NCBI RefSeq assembly: GCF_029867415.1
Contig: NC_081183.1
Location: 39,452,655-39,516,654, forward strand
DNA from: Vicia villosa
Lineage: Eukaryota; Streptophyta; Magnoliopsida; Fabales; Fabaceae
Direction of reading: 5' to 3'
DNA length: 64,000 bases
Each line of letters starts with the position of its first letter. The first letter of the stretch is position 1. Below are positions 10,113 through 21,295 of the stretch, in pieces. The position numbers were made by a program, and so were the translations under genes. The notes below the pieces were generated by a model. That model was not told where the DNA came from. It made no database searches and saw only the letters and a list, made by a program, of their open reading frames with translations.

Positions 10113-13100
10113 AGGTCGGTCCGTCCGGCCAATTGTCGAGTCAGTTAAGTTGCACGACAGTTGAATACTGTCGGTGTTCTATCCCTTGGTACGCGACATG
10201 TGAGTGAATCACTGTCGGTACTTGGTTGTTTGTTGCAGGTGTTGGATTGAAACAAGTGGGGGAGAAGCTTCGCTTCTCGGTTATGTTTCATTTGTAAGAA
10301 GATTTATTCGGTAGGTGGTTGTTGGCAACAGTGTGAGCGTTGTCGGAGTTTGTTGTTTCCCGAGTTGAAGGTGACTTGGAATTAAGACTTCAATGGGAAT
10401 TGAGTTGGAACATCTTGAAGGAAGATGATTAGAGGTAATTGACAGTTATTGTAAGAGAAGGAAATTGGAAAGTTGCGATGTGTCAGCTCTACTGGTGTAC
10501 TGCGAAGATGTCAGTTGAGTAGCTTTACGTCTCGGAAGAGGTTCAGCTGCAAGTTTGCAAGGAGGATTGCTGTTGTAATGTTCCAGAAATCGCACTTCGG
10601 CGATAGGATGTGTTGCTTAAGTCATAAGAATGTTTGAAAGTGAAGAGATACGATAAGGGGCTGTTTGGAATGTGATAGAGTTGAAGAGAATGAGTTTTGG
10701 AGAGAGTTTTTCGTAAGCAAAACGCAGGAAAATTGCTGAATAGCTGCAGAACTTCGAAAATTCATAACTGGAGTTCTGGACATCCGATTCGAGTTCCGTT
10801 TGAAGCGTCGGAAAGCTCACGAGATGAACTTTGTTATAAAAATGGTTGCAGCAGCTGTAAGATATTTAATTGTGACAGGATGACGTTGGAAAGAGGTGAA
10901 GTTACGGTTACTCTTGTTCTTAGAACTAGACTTATTGGTACTGCACGGGATGTCAGTGTCAGTGTTGAATGGATCGAAGGAATAATTAAAAGGTTTGTTG
11001 AGGAGTAATTTTAAGAATTGAATTTACCAATTGAGGAGTTTTGGATATATCGTATAGAGTGTCGCTGCATGATGTCAGTGTTGCATTTTCGGGCATTGAT
11101 TGGAAAATTCATATCTTGAGTTCCGAGTGTCGGATTAATGTGCCGTTTGAACCTATGAAGAGGAGAGATTATGTTCTTCATTATGGTAGAGTTATAAATA
11201 CAGTAGATGTGATCCTATGAGAAGATATTGTGAAGTCGGTTAAGGAAGCGTGAAACTTGTTGAATAGGAATGGTTCTTACCGCGATTGTTTGAAACGAAG
11301 TTGAGTAGAACATGTTATTGACGAGATGTTCGGCAATAAAAGTGGTTTGAGGGCCGATGGATTTTAGTGAGAAGTGAATTAGTAGTAAATATGGGATAAA
11401 CTTTAGAACCCTTGGAATTGTATTTGTGATGGCAAAGTAACGATAAGTATAAAAGAAGAATCGTGGGGAATTTCTAACATTTGTTGACGTGAGGAAGACT
11501 TTGTTGGGATTCCGAGTGGGATGATATTTGGACGTGAAGGATGTAATAGAATTTGGAGTAAAACCGCAAGTTATGAATATTGTGCTATTGTGTTGCGTAG
11601 GAAGTCTTTAAATATGTCGGTGCTAATGATGAATGAGTTGGATTTAATTGGACAATTTTGAGACTTGAGTTGGTATGTGAAGGCACTCCTAATAGTGTTA
11701 GATTGGGTATGCTAGAAGATGACTAGTGGTATTCTTGATGAGATTAGAAAAGATCAGAAAGATGACGTTGAGTTGATCGATAGGTTGACTTTGAATTACC
11801 AAGGTAAAGGCGGTGAATTTAGAATCGACGAGAACGGTGTAATGAGGTTGAGTGATTGGATTTGTGTAACTGATGTTTTGAGCTTCGGAAGAATATTCTA
11901 GAAGAAGGACACCGTAGTGGATTATTGAACTATGACGATGATAATGAGTTTGGGTACAAACTCGGAAATGAACACTATTATGTAGTAACGACGGTTTATG
12001 CTTAAATATGATTTTCAACTAATATTGACAAATTTAGGACTTGATCACCCTAAATCTCTTGTTGGTAGTAGAGGGAATCATATAGAAGAGATAAGCTTGT
12101 TTTGTTACCTTAATGGTCTAAGATGTGATGAATATTAAACCGTGAGAATAATCACTCACCATGTTGTGTGGACGTATGGAGAAGTGAATAGGAAAGAGTA
12201 CAACATATTGTACGGTGATTAAGACGGGTAATCAGAGTCGCGCAGCGAAAGTGTGATGTGGAGTAGTGTTATGAATACTACTCGCGGGAAGTAAGGAATT
12301 AATATGTCGGAAGCCTACATAGAGAATATGTATTGATCTATATGTTGGATTTAGAATCTAGTGGATGTAAGGATGTCGTGCCGGAGGATTGGAACTCTTT
12401 TGAATAAATGCCAAGATGATGAGCATGTTATTGTGATTGTACGTAGTTAATGAGTATGTATTCGGCGAAATTGAAACGAAGAGTTGATGTTATATGATGT
12501 TGTAATAATTTTGTGCTGTTATTGAGGCGATATTGTAAATTACATATATAATGAGGAATTACACTCTATGAAGGACGGAGTTGATTTCATTCTTAGTAGA
12601 GAGCGTGACTTAGTTGAGCTATTTTGTAAGCGATGGTATATTGAGGCTGATGAGTGTGCACTGGTTCGGATGGTTAGGATGTTTAAATAGAGGAAGTAAA
12701 TCAGGAATTAGTTTTTGTTGGATGCAAGTAAGGATTGCTAAATGGTAGATTAGTACCATGAATGATGAAGAATGATTCTTGAAACGAATGAGTAAAGAGA
12801 GTCAGAATCGGGTAAAACTCAGAAATCTATTTGGTATAGATGATTGTGATGAGTAATCAGAGTAGTGCGGAAAAAGCGGAATGTAAAGTGTTGGATAATC
12901 GATGGCTTGACTTAAGAGGAGTCAGATAATTGGAATTCAATGGTATAGGGATATGAGTATTGAGTTCTTGAAGGAAGCAGTTGGTGAAAAGTGTAAGTAT
13001 TATTTTATCGCTCAGATGGAAGAGTATGTCTAAGGTTGGTATGTTTGGTAGATGGTATGCATTACTGCAGTGTTGATCAGTGTGATCATACTATAGATTG

Positions 13101-13382
13101 TGTGATTGTATTACTCGGTTGTTGAGCGTATTGTATTGGTTGTACCTCAATGTTCTGTTGTTGTTAACCTTTTGGAGATATAACGAGTGGTATACTTTTG
13201 GATGGTCAAATGCGACGTAAGGACTGGGATTTGAATTTATGGAACATGTTTCCTGTTGGTTATGTCAGATGGATTTTTTGGATTGAATGATGGTAATGTT
13301 AATTGGGAGCTGGAGAGTCAGGTGGAGGACTCTTATACGAGCTGGTTACTTGGGATATGTGTTCGAGGACGAAAACTCTTTT
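10113..13382 (+). pseudogene. Internal region of element 2 with gypsy pol remnants
   Basis: There is no gag or intact pol. Between about 11,600 and 12,005 the sequence reads as the RNase H-integrase linker of Tekay/Del elements: SLNMSVLMMNELDL, then TSGILDEIRKDQKDDVELID and GEFRIDENGVMRLSDWICV (60 open codons at 11,719-11,901), then GHRSGLLNYDDDNEFG in a shifted frame. The first 1.4 kb after the PBS has no recognised protein. The same non-coding stretches recur in element 4, for example around 10,750-10,990 here and 42,290-42,500 there, so both belong to one family that spread with a non-coding interior. Confidence 0.72.
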
Positions 13383-13395
13383 AGTGGGGGAGAGT
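13383..13395 (+). other. Polypurine tract of gypsy element 2
   Basis: AGTGGGGGAGAGT directly precedes the TGTAACACCCC start of the 3' LTR. Confidence 0.85.
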
Positions 13396-15740
13396 TGTAA
13401 CACCCCATATTTTCTAATTTTAATTTAATCGGAAATTAAATTATTATTTAGAATTATTTAGTATTTTGTTGAATTATTGGAGAATTATGGATTGAGGGCC
13501 ATTGGGCCGGATGGTGAGATTAGTAGTATGGGGGTGCTAAGTGAGTAAGCCCATTACTAAATATTTTATGTTTTCATAAAATAAAGAAAATAAGGAAATA
13601 GAGTCAGAACGTGAAAAATGAGAAGTGGAAGAGAAGAGATGAGGAACGTAAAGAGGAACCAAAGAGGAAGAAGACCAATCAAGAATCTTTGGCTAAGGTA
13701 AGGGGGGACTCTTCCAATTACCATCTCTTATTGTAATTATGGATGATAATGCATGTTTGGTTGTGTTGTTGAGTCAATTTGATCATATGTCAGAGTTAGG
13801 TTTTGGAATAATTTTAATAGAAGTTGAATAATTGATAAATACCTCTGTGAATTCTATATAGAATTGTATGTTAATTGATGTTTGTGTTGTGGGTATTATA
13901 TCAATTGTTGTGTTGTTGTGTTCTTCCATGAAACACTGAATATGGGTTATGGGTTTCCAATAATTGGATAGAAAGTTAGGTTTTAATGTGTAAAACTGAC
14001 ATAGGATAATAGATTGATGAAATTGGATGAATACCATATGTTAATGTGTAAAAAGATGGTGTTTTAGACTTAAAATCGTAGCCTGTTATGAGTGAAAACG
14101 AGTGGAAAACGTACTGGTGCGAAATTGCATATTTTTGGAGAAAACTGGTGAAATGCGTATGAGATTTGGTGATACGCGTATGGGAGCGTATGGGATGAGG
14201 CCATACGCGTATGGGTGTGTTCATACTCGTATGGAAATACTCAGTGTAAAATTAGTTCTGTTGATTCGCGTATGGGATGGCTGATACGCGTATGGGTTTG
14301 GGCCATACGCGTATGGGAGCGTATGGGAGGTGCCATACTCGTATGGGTTCTGTGTGTAAAAAATTCTGTTTTGTGATTTTCTTTGAAAGTTCAATGATGC
14401 GTAACTTTTGATCCGTAACTCCGTTTTTAGTGCCGTTTCGAGTATGATGAACCTTATGAGATAACCTATGAGTTTAAATGATAAAATGAGGTGTATCTTT
14501 CAATTAATTTTGAATTATGAATTTATTGTTTGATGAATGATGTATTGTACATATATATGATGAGATATGACAATACATGCTATGTTTTAAACATGATTCG
14601 TATGATGATCTTGTTTGATTGTGTAATGGAACTCATGAGATATTTCATGTGATAATATGAGTATGATTTGAATACTTTGTTCGTTTGATGGATGATATAT
14701 TGTTGACATATGTGATGAGATGTGACAATATAAGACGTGTTTGAAAACATGATTATGTGATGATTGTTGAGAATTGTACAATGATGATTGAATTGTTTTG
14801 GAAGATGTGAATACATGTATATTCTTACTTTTGATGACGATGATTAGTGTAATACATGTATGTTCTGTAATGATGGTGATGGTGATTGAATGTATTGAAT
14901 GATGTAATGTATATATGAACATGCTTAGTATTGATGATGATGATGATGAAATGAGTATAGATGATGCTACTCATAGAATGGTAACGATGAAAGTATGTTA
15001 TATATATGTTGCATGCATTCATAAACATGAGCTGAATCCTAGATGATGAAAGGATTCAGCGAGGGGCAGAATTCCCATTGTGTGGAATTTGTGCTGGCAG
15101 GGCCGTATCTGAATTGATGATAGATCGGTCGGTGGATGATTCCACTGGTGATGTTTGGTACCACATGCATAGAGTCAGTTGCATTCATATGCATGGATTT
15201 GATAACGTGACTGAATGTATTTCATTGTTATGATTGGTATTGTGTGCTTTGTGTGATGATGGATTATCTGAATATAGATGGATTGGGTGAATAATATAAC
15301 TATTGATGTGTTGTTATTTATAATGCAATAATATTTGTTAATTGCGAATGAGACTCACCCTTACACTATATTTTTCAGATTGAAGATAGCGGCTCCGACT
15401 CGATGAGGATTAGCTCATGAGTCAATATGTTGTCTAACGTCGGGTCATGCTCTGATAGGTGTAACACTGGGGGAAAACGCTGTTTTTGAGTTTATGATTA
15501 TAACTCATTTTTGTTTAATTTATTTGAGGATTAATAAATCGATTATGTGATGTAATTTGATGATGTTATTCTGCTGTGTCAACATGATATATTATGAATT
15601 ATGAGTTATAATGAAATGTCTCTTAGTGAATGCATGACATATGACCGATGTTGTTTATTTTATTTATGAATTGTGACGCCCTTGTGCATGTTACTCTGAT
15701 TTAATTATTAATTTCCGTGGGGGTTTAGAAGGGTGTTACA
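13396..15740 (+). repeat. Gypsy element 2, 3' LTR
   Basis: The LTR is 2,345 bp, from TGTAACACCCCATATTTTC to GAAGGGTGTTACA. Its two ends resemble those of the element 4 LTRs, while the middle differs. It contains the CGTATG cluster (14,155-14,347), the core GGTACCACATGCATAG (15,156-15,171) and the tRNA-like TGCTCTGATA (15,448-15,457). Confidence 0.92.
14155..14347 (+). repeat. Cluster of CGTATG motifs, two within a perfect 14-bp palindrome
   Basis: Ten copies of CGTATG occur in about 190 bp, most as GCGTATGGG. Two lie in the perfect palindrome CCATACGCGTATGG (14,201-14,214 and 14,303-14,316). The cluster lies 760-950 bp from the LTR start. It could be a protein-binding array; the sequence alone does not say which protein. 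Confidence 0.85.
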
Positions 15741-18518
15741 GTATACCCTTGAGGCTGAAGTTGTAAGTGGTTCGACAAATGTTGCATCCACGAAACCTTT
15801 GTCGAAAACAGAAATCTGGCACATGAGATTGGGCCATGTCAGTGAAAGGGGTCTGATCGAATTAGGGAAACAAAATTTGCTTGGTGGAGACAAAGTCGAA
15901 AAGCTCAAGTTTTGTGAATCCTGTGTACTTGGAAAATCTTGCAGAGTGAAGTTCAACAAAGGCAAAAAAGAACACATGGATCCCTTGATTACATCCATGC
16001 TGGTCTTTGGGGGCCTGCAAGGTGTCCATCATATTCAGGAGCAAGGTATTTTCTATCCATAGTAGATGATTATTCCAGAAAATTATGGGTATTCATCCAG
16101 AAGACTAAGGATGGAACTTTTGAGAATTTCAAAAGTTGGAAGACTCTGGTTGAAAATCAGACTGGCAGAAAGGTCAAGAGGTTGAGAACCGATAATGGCC
16201 TTGAATTTTGCAATGAAGCGTTCGATAGCTTTTGTGCTGACTCTGGTATTGCAAGGCACAGAACTACTGCAGGTACTCCACAGCAAAATGGTTTGGCTGA
16301 AAGGTTTAATCGAACTATTTTGGAGAGAGTCAGATGCATGTTGACTAGTGCGGGGTTAAAGAAGGTGTTCTGGGCTGAGGCTGTTTTGACAGCAACATAT
16401 CTGATAAACGGATGTCCTTCGACAGTGTTAGATATGAAGACACCTGAAGAAGTTTGGTCGGGACATCCACCAGATCTCGACAAACTGAGAGTATTTGGTT
16501 GCATAGCCTATGCTCACATTAGGCAAGACAAGGTCGAACCTAGAGCTCTGAAATGTATGTTCATGGGATACCCTGAAGGAGTCAAAGCTTATAGGCTATG
16601 GTGCCTAGAGCCAGGTCACAAGAGGTGTATCACCAATCGAGATGTAGTTTTCAATGAAGCTGAAATGGCTTTCAAGAAAACTGATGATGATGGTCGAAGT
16701 GCAGAAGAGCTGGAACAGGTAGAGATTCCTGTTGAGGTGGAGCATGTTGATGGTGAATTGCATATCCCTGATGAAGTCGAAGAAGAAGCAGAAGATGCTG
16801 AGGAAGTTGAGGAAACTGATGATGACTACCTATTGTCGAGAGATAGGTCGAGAAGAGTCATCAAGGCACCTCAGAGACTTGGGTATGCAGATCTTATAGC
16901 TTATGCCTTAATCTCTGCAAGTAAGGTTCTAGACGAAGAACCTAGAGACTACAAGGAAGTTATGAGGAGTCGAAATAAGACTGAATGGCTGAAGGCCATG
17001 GATGATGAGATGAAATCTCTTCATGATAATGATACTTGGGAATTGATCAAGAAGCCAGATGGGGCAAGGTTAGTCAGCTGTAAATGGATTTTCAAAGTTA
17101 AGGAAGGAATTGAAGGAGTGACGTCGAAAAGATACAAGGCAAGGTTATTTGCAAGGGGTTTCACTCAAAAAGAAGGTGTCGACTTCAATGATGTGTTTTC
17201 TCCTGTTGTGAAGCATAGGTCCATTCGAATGTTACTTGCCATGGTAGCACAGTTTGATCTTGAACTGGAACAGATGGATGTGAAGACTGCGTTCTTGTAT
17301 GGTGATCTAGATGAAATGATCCTGATGAGGCAACCTGAAGGGTATGTCGAAAAGAGGAAGGAAGATTGTGTGTGCAAGTTAAAGAGATCTTTGTATGGGC
17401 TGAAACAATCTCCTCGACAGTGGAATAGGAGATTCGACAAGTTCATGGCACGCATAAGTTTCATTAGAAGTCAGTTCGACCACTACGTTTACTTCAGATT
17501 TCGACCTGGTAATTCATTTGTTATTTTGTTGCTTTATGTGGATGATATTCTCATAGCAAGCAACAATGTTGAAGATGTGATGAGGGTGAAGGCTGAACTC
17601 AATAAGGAGTTCGATATGAAGGATCTGGGAGCTGCTTCCAGAATTCTTGGAATTGACATTTGAAGAGATAGAAAGAATTCGAAGTTATGCTTATCTCAAG
17701 AGGCATATCTACGAAAGATTCTCGAAAAATTTGGTATGTCGAATTCGAAGCCAAATGTGACTCCAACAAACCCTCAATTCAAGCTGAGTATTGATCAATG
17801 TCCAAGTACTGATGTTGAAAGAGCCTATATGAATAGCATCCCATATGCTAATATATTTGGTTCTTTGATGTATGATATGGTTTGTACTAGACCCGACATG
17901 GCATATGCAGTAAGTCTTGTAAGCAGGTACATGGCGAACCCTGGAAAGGCTCACTGGCAAGCATTGAAGTGGATTTTAAGGTAGATAAATGGGTCTCTGA
18001 ATAGAGTCCTAATTTATGGTGGAGCCTTGGGTGAAGATAGTAAAGGAGTAATAGAAGGATATGTCGACTTTGATTATGCAGGTTGTATGGATTCCAGAAA
18101 ATCTATTTCTGGATATGTTTTCACTATGTTTGGCACTGCAATTAGTTGGAAAGCAACACTTCAGAAGGTTGTTGCTCTATCAACCACTGAAGCGGAGTAT
18201 ATTGCCCTAACTGAAGCTGTGAAAGAAGCATTGTGGCTTGAAGGTTTTGTGAAGGAGATGAAACTTCAAGGTCGAGGTATCACTGTTAAATGTGATAGTC
18301 AAAGTGCAATACACCTGTCGAAGAATTCAGCCTATCATGAGCGAACTAAGCACATTGATGTTAGGCTGCATTTTGTTAGAGGAGTAATCGAGCATGGAGA
18401 AGTCCAAGTACCGAAGGTTTCGACTGAAGACAATGCTGCTGATATGATCACCAAGACATTGCCGAGTTGCAAGTTTTTCCACTGTATGCAGTTGATAAAG
18501 CTGCATGAAGAAAGCTAG
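15741..18518 (+). pseudogene. Copia pol: integrase, reverse transcriptase, RNase H (broken)
   Basis: The region starts inside the GAG-pre-integrase domain (IWHMRLGHVSERGL, zinc residues CESC). A frameshift in the A-run near 15,970 separates it from the integrase core. There the first catalytic Asp is replaced (HAGLWGP, where the family has Asp before LWGP), while RTDNGLEF and the Glu of GLAERFNR remain. RT is well kept (DTWELI, YKARLFARGFTQ, MDVKTAFLYGDL) with the YVDD catalytic motif at about 17,536. In-frame stops lie at 17,661-17,663 (after ILGIDI) and 17,982-17,984. RNase H follows (SRKSISGYVF, STTEAEYIAL, CDSQSAIHLSKN) to the stop at 18,516-18,518. Gag zinc knuckle and protease are deleted. 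Confidence 0.93.
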
Positions 18519-18548
18519 TCTGTTCCTTGACGTTGTATAGTTAGGTCC

Positions 18549-18560
18549 AAGGTGGAGATT
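18549..18560 (+). other. Polypurine tract of the copia element
   Basis: AAGGTGGAGATT directly precedes the 3' LTR, the usual copia PPT form. Confidence 0.88.
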
Positions 18561-19050
18561 TGTGAGATATTGGATCGAACTCTAGTATTGTCGAAGGGTA
18601 GCTTCTTGGTTCGACAGTTCGACAGAGTTAAGCTTGGAGTCGAAGGATTGTTCACATGCTGGTGTCAAAGTGTGCATGCTGTAGTCGAAGATGGGTCTAG
18701 CATGCAGATGTCGAAGATGCTAGGGTTGTAAGCATGTTAAATTAGGTTTTAGTGTTTAAACCCTAATTTGTTAAGTTGGCTTGTTTATTAAGTTGGCTTG
18801 TGTAATGGGCCTTGCTGAAAAAGCCCATTAGTTAGTATGATAGGTTTTATTATAAATAACATACTAGTCTCTCATCATTGATAAGCTGCAAATCCTAATT
18901 TAGGGTGAGAGAGGTTATTTGTTATTCTTGTAAACTTGTAATCTTGTTTTAAGAGAAAGTAAAAGAATAGCAGTTATAACCAATTCTTGTGTTCTTCTTC
19001 TGTTCCCTAATTCCCTATTATACTTTGTTATTGGCATTGAATTCACAACA
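18561..19050 (+). repeat. Copia 3' LTR
   Basis: 490 bp, partner of 312-801 with about 16 substitutions by eye. Satellite resumes at 19,051 with GTAAGTTTAACGAAC. Confidence 0.93.
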
Positions 19051-20946
19051 GTAAGTTTAACGAACTTTGTGACTTTATGTAGTATATTACACAAAAATAT
19101 TCCAAAGTGCCAAAATTTACAAGTTTAACGAACTTCGGGACTTTTATGTAGTATAGCATACGAAAATCTTCCAAAATATTAAAGTTTACAAGTTTAACGA
19201 ACTTCGTGACTTTTATGTCGAATAGCACACGAAAATCTTCCAAAAGACCAAATTTTGCAAGTTTAACGAACTTCGGGACTTATATGTCATATAGCAAAGA
19301 AAAATCTTCAAATGGACCAAATTTTGAAAGCATAACTAACTTCGTGACTTTTATATAGTAGCACACGAAAAATCTTTCAAAAGACCAAATTTTGCAAGTT
19401 TAACAAACTTCGTCACTTTTATGTATGATAGCATACGAAAATCTTCAAAAATACCAATGTATGTAAGTTTAACGAACTTCGTGACTATTACACAATATAG
19501 CACACCAAAATCTTCCAAAATACCAAAATTTGCAAGTTAAACAAATTTCGTGACTTTTATGTAGTATATAGCAAACGAAAATCTTCCAAAATAAAAATGT
19601 ATGCATGTTTAATGAACTTCGTGACTTTTATGTAGTATAGAACAAGGAAATCTTCCAAAATACCAATATATGCAAGTTAACGAACTTCATGACTTTTATG
19701 TAGTATATAGCACACAGAAATCTTCCAAAATAAAAATGTATGCAAGTTTAATGAATTTCGTGACTTTTATGTAGTATAGAACATGAAAATCATCCAAAAT
19801 ACCAATATATTCAAGTTTAACGATTTTTGTGACTTTTATGTAGTATAGCGCACAAAAATCTTCCAAAGTACCAAAATTTGCAAGTTTAACAAAATTCGTG
19901 ACTTTTATGTAGTATAGCACACGAAAATCTTCCAAAATATTAAAATTTGCAAGTTTAACGAACTTCGGGACTTTTATGTAGTATAGCACACGAAAATCTT
20001 CTAAAAGACCAAATTTTGCAAGCTTAACGACCTTTGTGACTTATATATAGTATAGCACACGAAAATCTTCAAAAGGACCAAATTTTGAAAGTTTAACTAA
20101 CTTCGTGACTTTTATGTAGTAGCACACGAAAAATCTTCCAAAAGACCAAATTTTGCAAGTTTAAAAAACTTCGTGACTTTTATGAGTTATAGCATACCAG
20201 AATCTTCAAAAATACCAATGTATGTAAGTTTAACAAACTTCGTGACTTTTATGCAATATAGCACACATAAATCTTCCAAAATACCAAAATTTGCAAGTTT
20301 TACAAATTTCTTGACTTTTATGTAGTTTATATCACACAATAATCTTCCAAAATAAAAAAGTATGCAAGTTTAATGAACTTCGTGACTTTTATGTAGTATG
20401 ACAAACCAAAATCTTCCAAAATATCAATGTATGCAAGTTTAACGAACATCGTGACTTTTATGTAGTATAGCACCCAAAAATCTTCCAAAGTACCAAAATT
20501 AGAAAGTTTAACGAACTTCGTGACATTTATGTATTTTTGCACAATGAAATCTTCAAAAATACCAGTGTATGTAAGTTCAACGAACTTGTGACTTTTATGC
20601 AGTATAGCACACGAAAATCTTCCAAAATACCAAAATTTGCAAGTTTAACAAATTTCATGACTTTTATGTAGTATATAGCACACGAAAATATTCCAAAATA
20701 AAAATGTATGCAAGTTTAATGAACTTCGTGACTTTTATGTAGAATAGAACACGAAAATCTTCCAAAACACCAATGTATGCAAGTTTAACGAACTTCGTGA
20801 CTTTTATGTAGTATAGCACACAAAAATCTTCCAAAGTACCAAAATTTGCAAATTTAACGAACTTCGTGACTTTTAAGTAGTATAGCACACAAAAATCTTC
20901 CAAAATATTAAAATTTGCAAGTTTAACGAACTTCATGACTTTTATG
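19051..20946. repeat. Satellite array, diverged left part
   Basis: About 27 monomers of the ~69-bp repeat. Monomers vary more here than further right, and I see no long exact repeats. No host gene is present; the open frames on both strands are a by-product of a period divisible by three. Confidence 0.92.
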
Positions 20947-21295
20947 TAGGGGTGGCAAAATGGGCCCGGCCCGCAGGAAAAGCCCGTTTTACCCGCACTT
21001 TTTTGCGGGGCGTGGCAAGGTTTTAGGCCCGCTCTCTTTAATGTGTCTGTCCCGCCCCGCCCCGGTTTTTGGTGGGCTTTTACGGGCATTTGTTTTTTCA
21101 TAGAATTTTATTATATTTAGGCCAAATAAGCCAAATGCCCGCGGGCTTTCCCCACCCCGCCCTCACTTTTTTGCGGGGCGGGAAAAGGTTTTAGACCCAC
21201 ACTCTTAAAAAAGCTCGCAGCGCGCCACCCTGTTTTTTCGCGGGCTTTTGCGGGGCGGGCTTAGACTGGGCGGGCATGCCCGTTTGCCACCCCTA
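20947..21295. mobile_element. hAT-type MITE, 349 bp, in the satellite
   Basis: A GC-rich block inside AT-rich satellite. Its ends are 13-bp terminal inverted repeats, TAGGGGTGGCAAA and TTTGCCACCCCTA. The flanks are an exact 8-bp duplication CTTTTATG (20,939-20,946 and 21,296-21,303), itself part of the satellite monomer, which gives a clean record of the empty site. The interior is rich in GCCCGC/GCGGGGCGGG stretches and encodes nothing recognisable. The TIR form and 8-bp TSD place it with hAT-related non-autonomous elements. Confidence 0.88.

Larger units (their letters stand above)
9735..15740 (+). mobile_element. Ty3/gypsy Tekay/Del-like element with truncated 5' LTR (element 2)
   Basis: Parts in order: the last 362 bp of a 5' LTR (9,735-10,096), an initiator-Met PBS (10,101-10,112), 3.3 kb of internal sequence with pol remnants, a PPT (13,383-13,395), and a full 2,345-bp 3' LTR (13,396-15,740). 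The 3' LTR borders directly on copia pol, so the element was inserted in the copia element. The missing ~1,980 bp of its 5' LTR and the missing copia protease region are best explained by one deletion. The 362 shared LTR bases differ at three positions by eye. Confidence 0.9.
312..19050 (+). mobile_element. Ty1/copia (Tork/TNT1-like) LTR retrotransposon with two nested gypsy insertions
   Basis: The element runs from a 490-bp 5' LTR (312-801) to a 490-bp 3' LTR (18,561-19,050). Both LTRs start TGTGAGATATTGG and end TTCACAACA. It sits in the satellite: the left flank ends GCAAG and the right flank begins GTAAG, a 5-bp target duplication with one mismatch. Gag lies at 818-1,512 and the rest of pol at 15,741-18,518, in the copia order integrase, RT, RNase H. 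Two Ty3/gypsy elements occupy the gap. The protease region is missing. By eye the LTRs differ at about 16 of 490 positions. Stops in gag and pol, one frameshift and a lost integrase Asp show that it is dead. Confidence 0.93.

Noticed and set aside
10697..11008. 103-codon frame after the PBS of gypsy element 2 as a possible gag
   Set aside because: It lacks any gag pattern or zinc knuckle, and the matching region of element 4 is not open.
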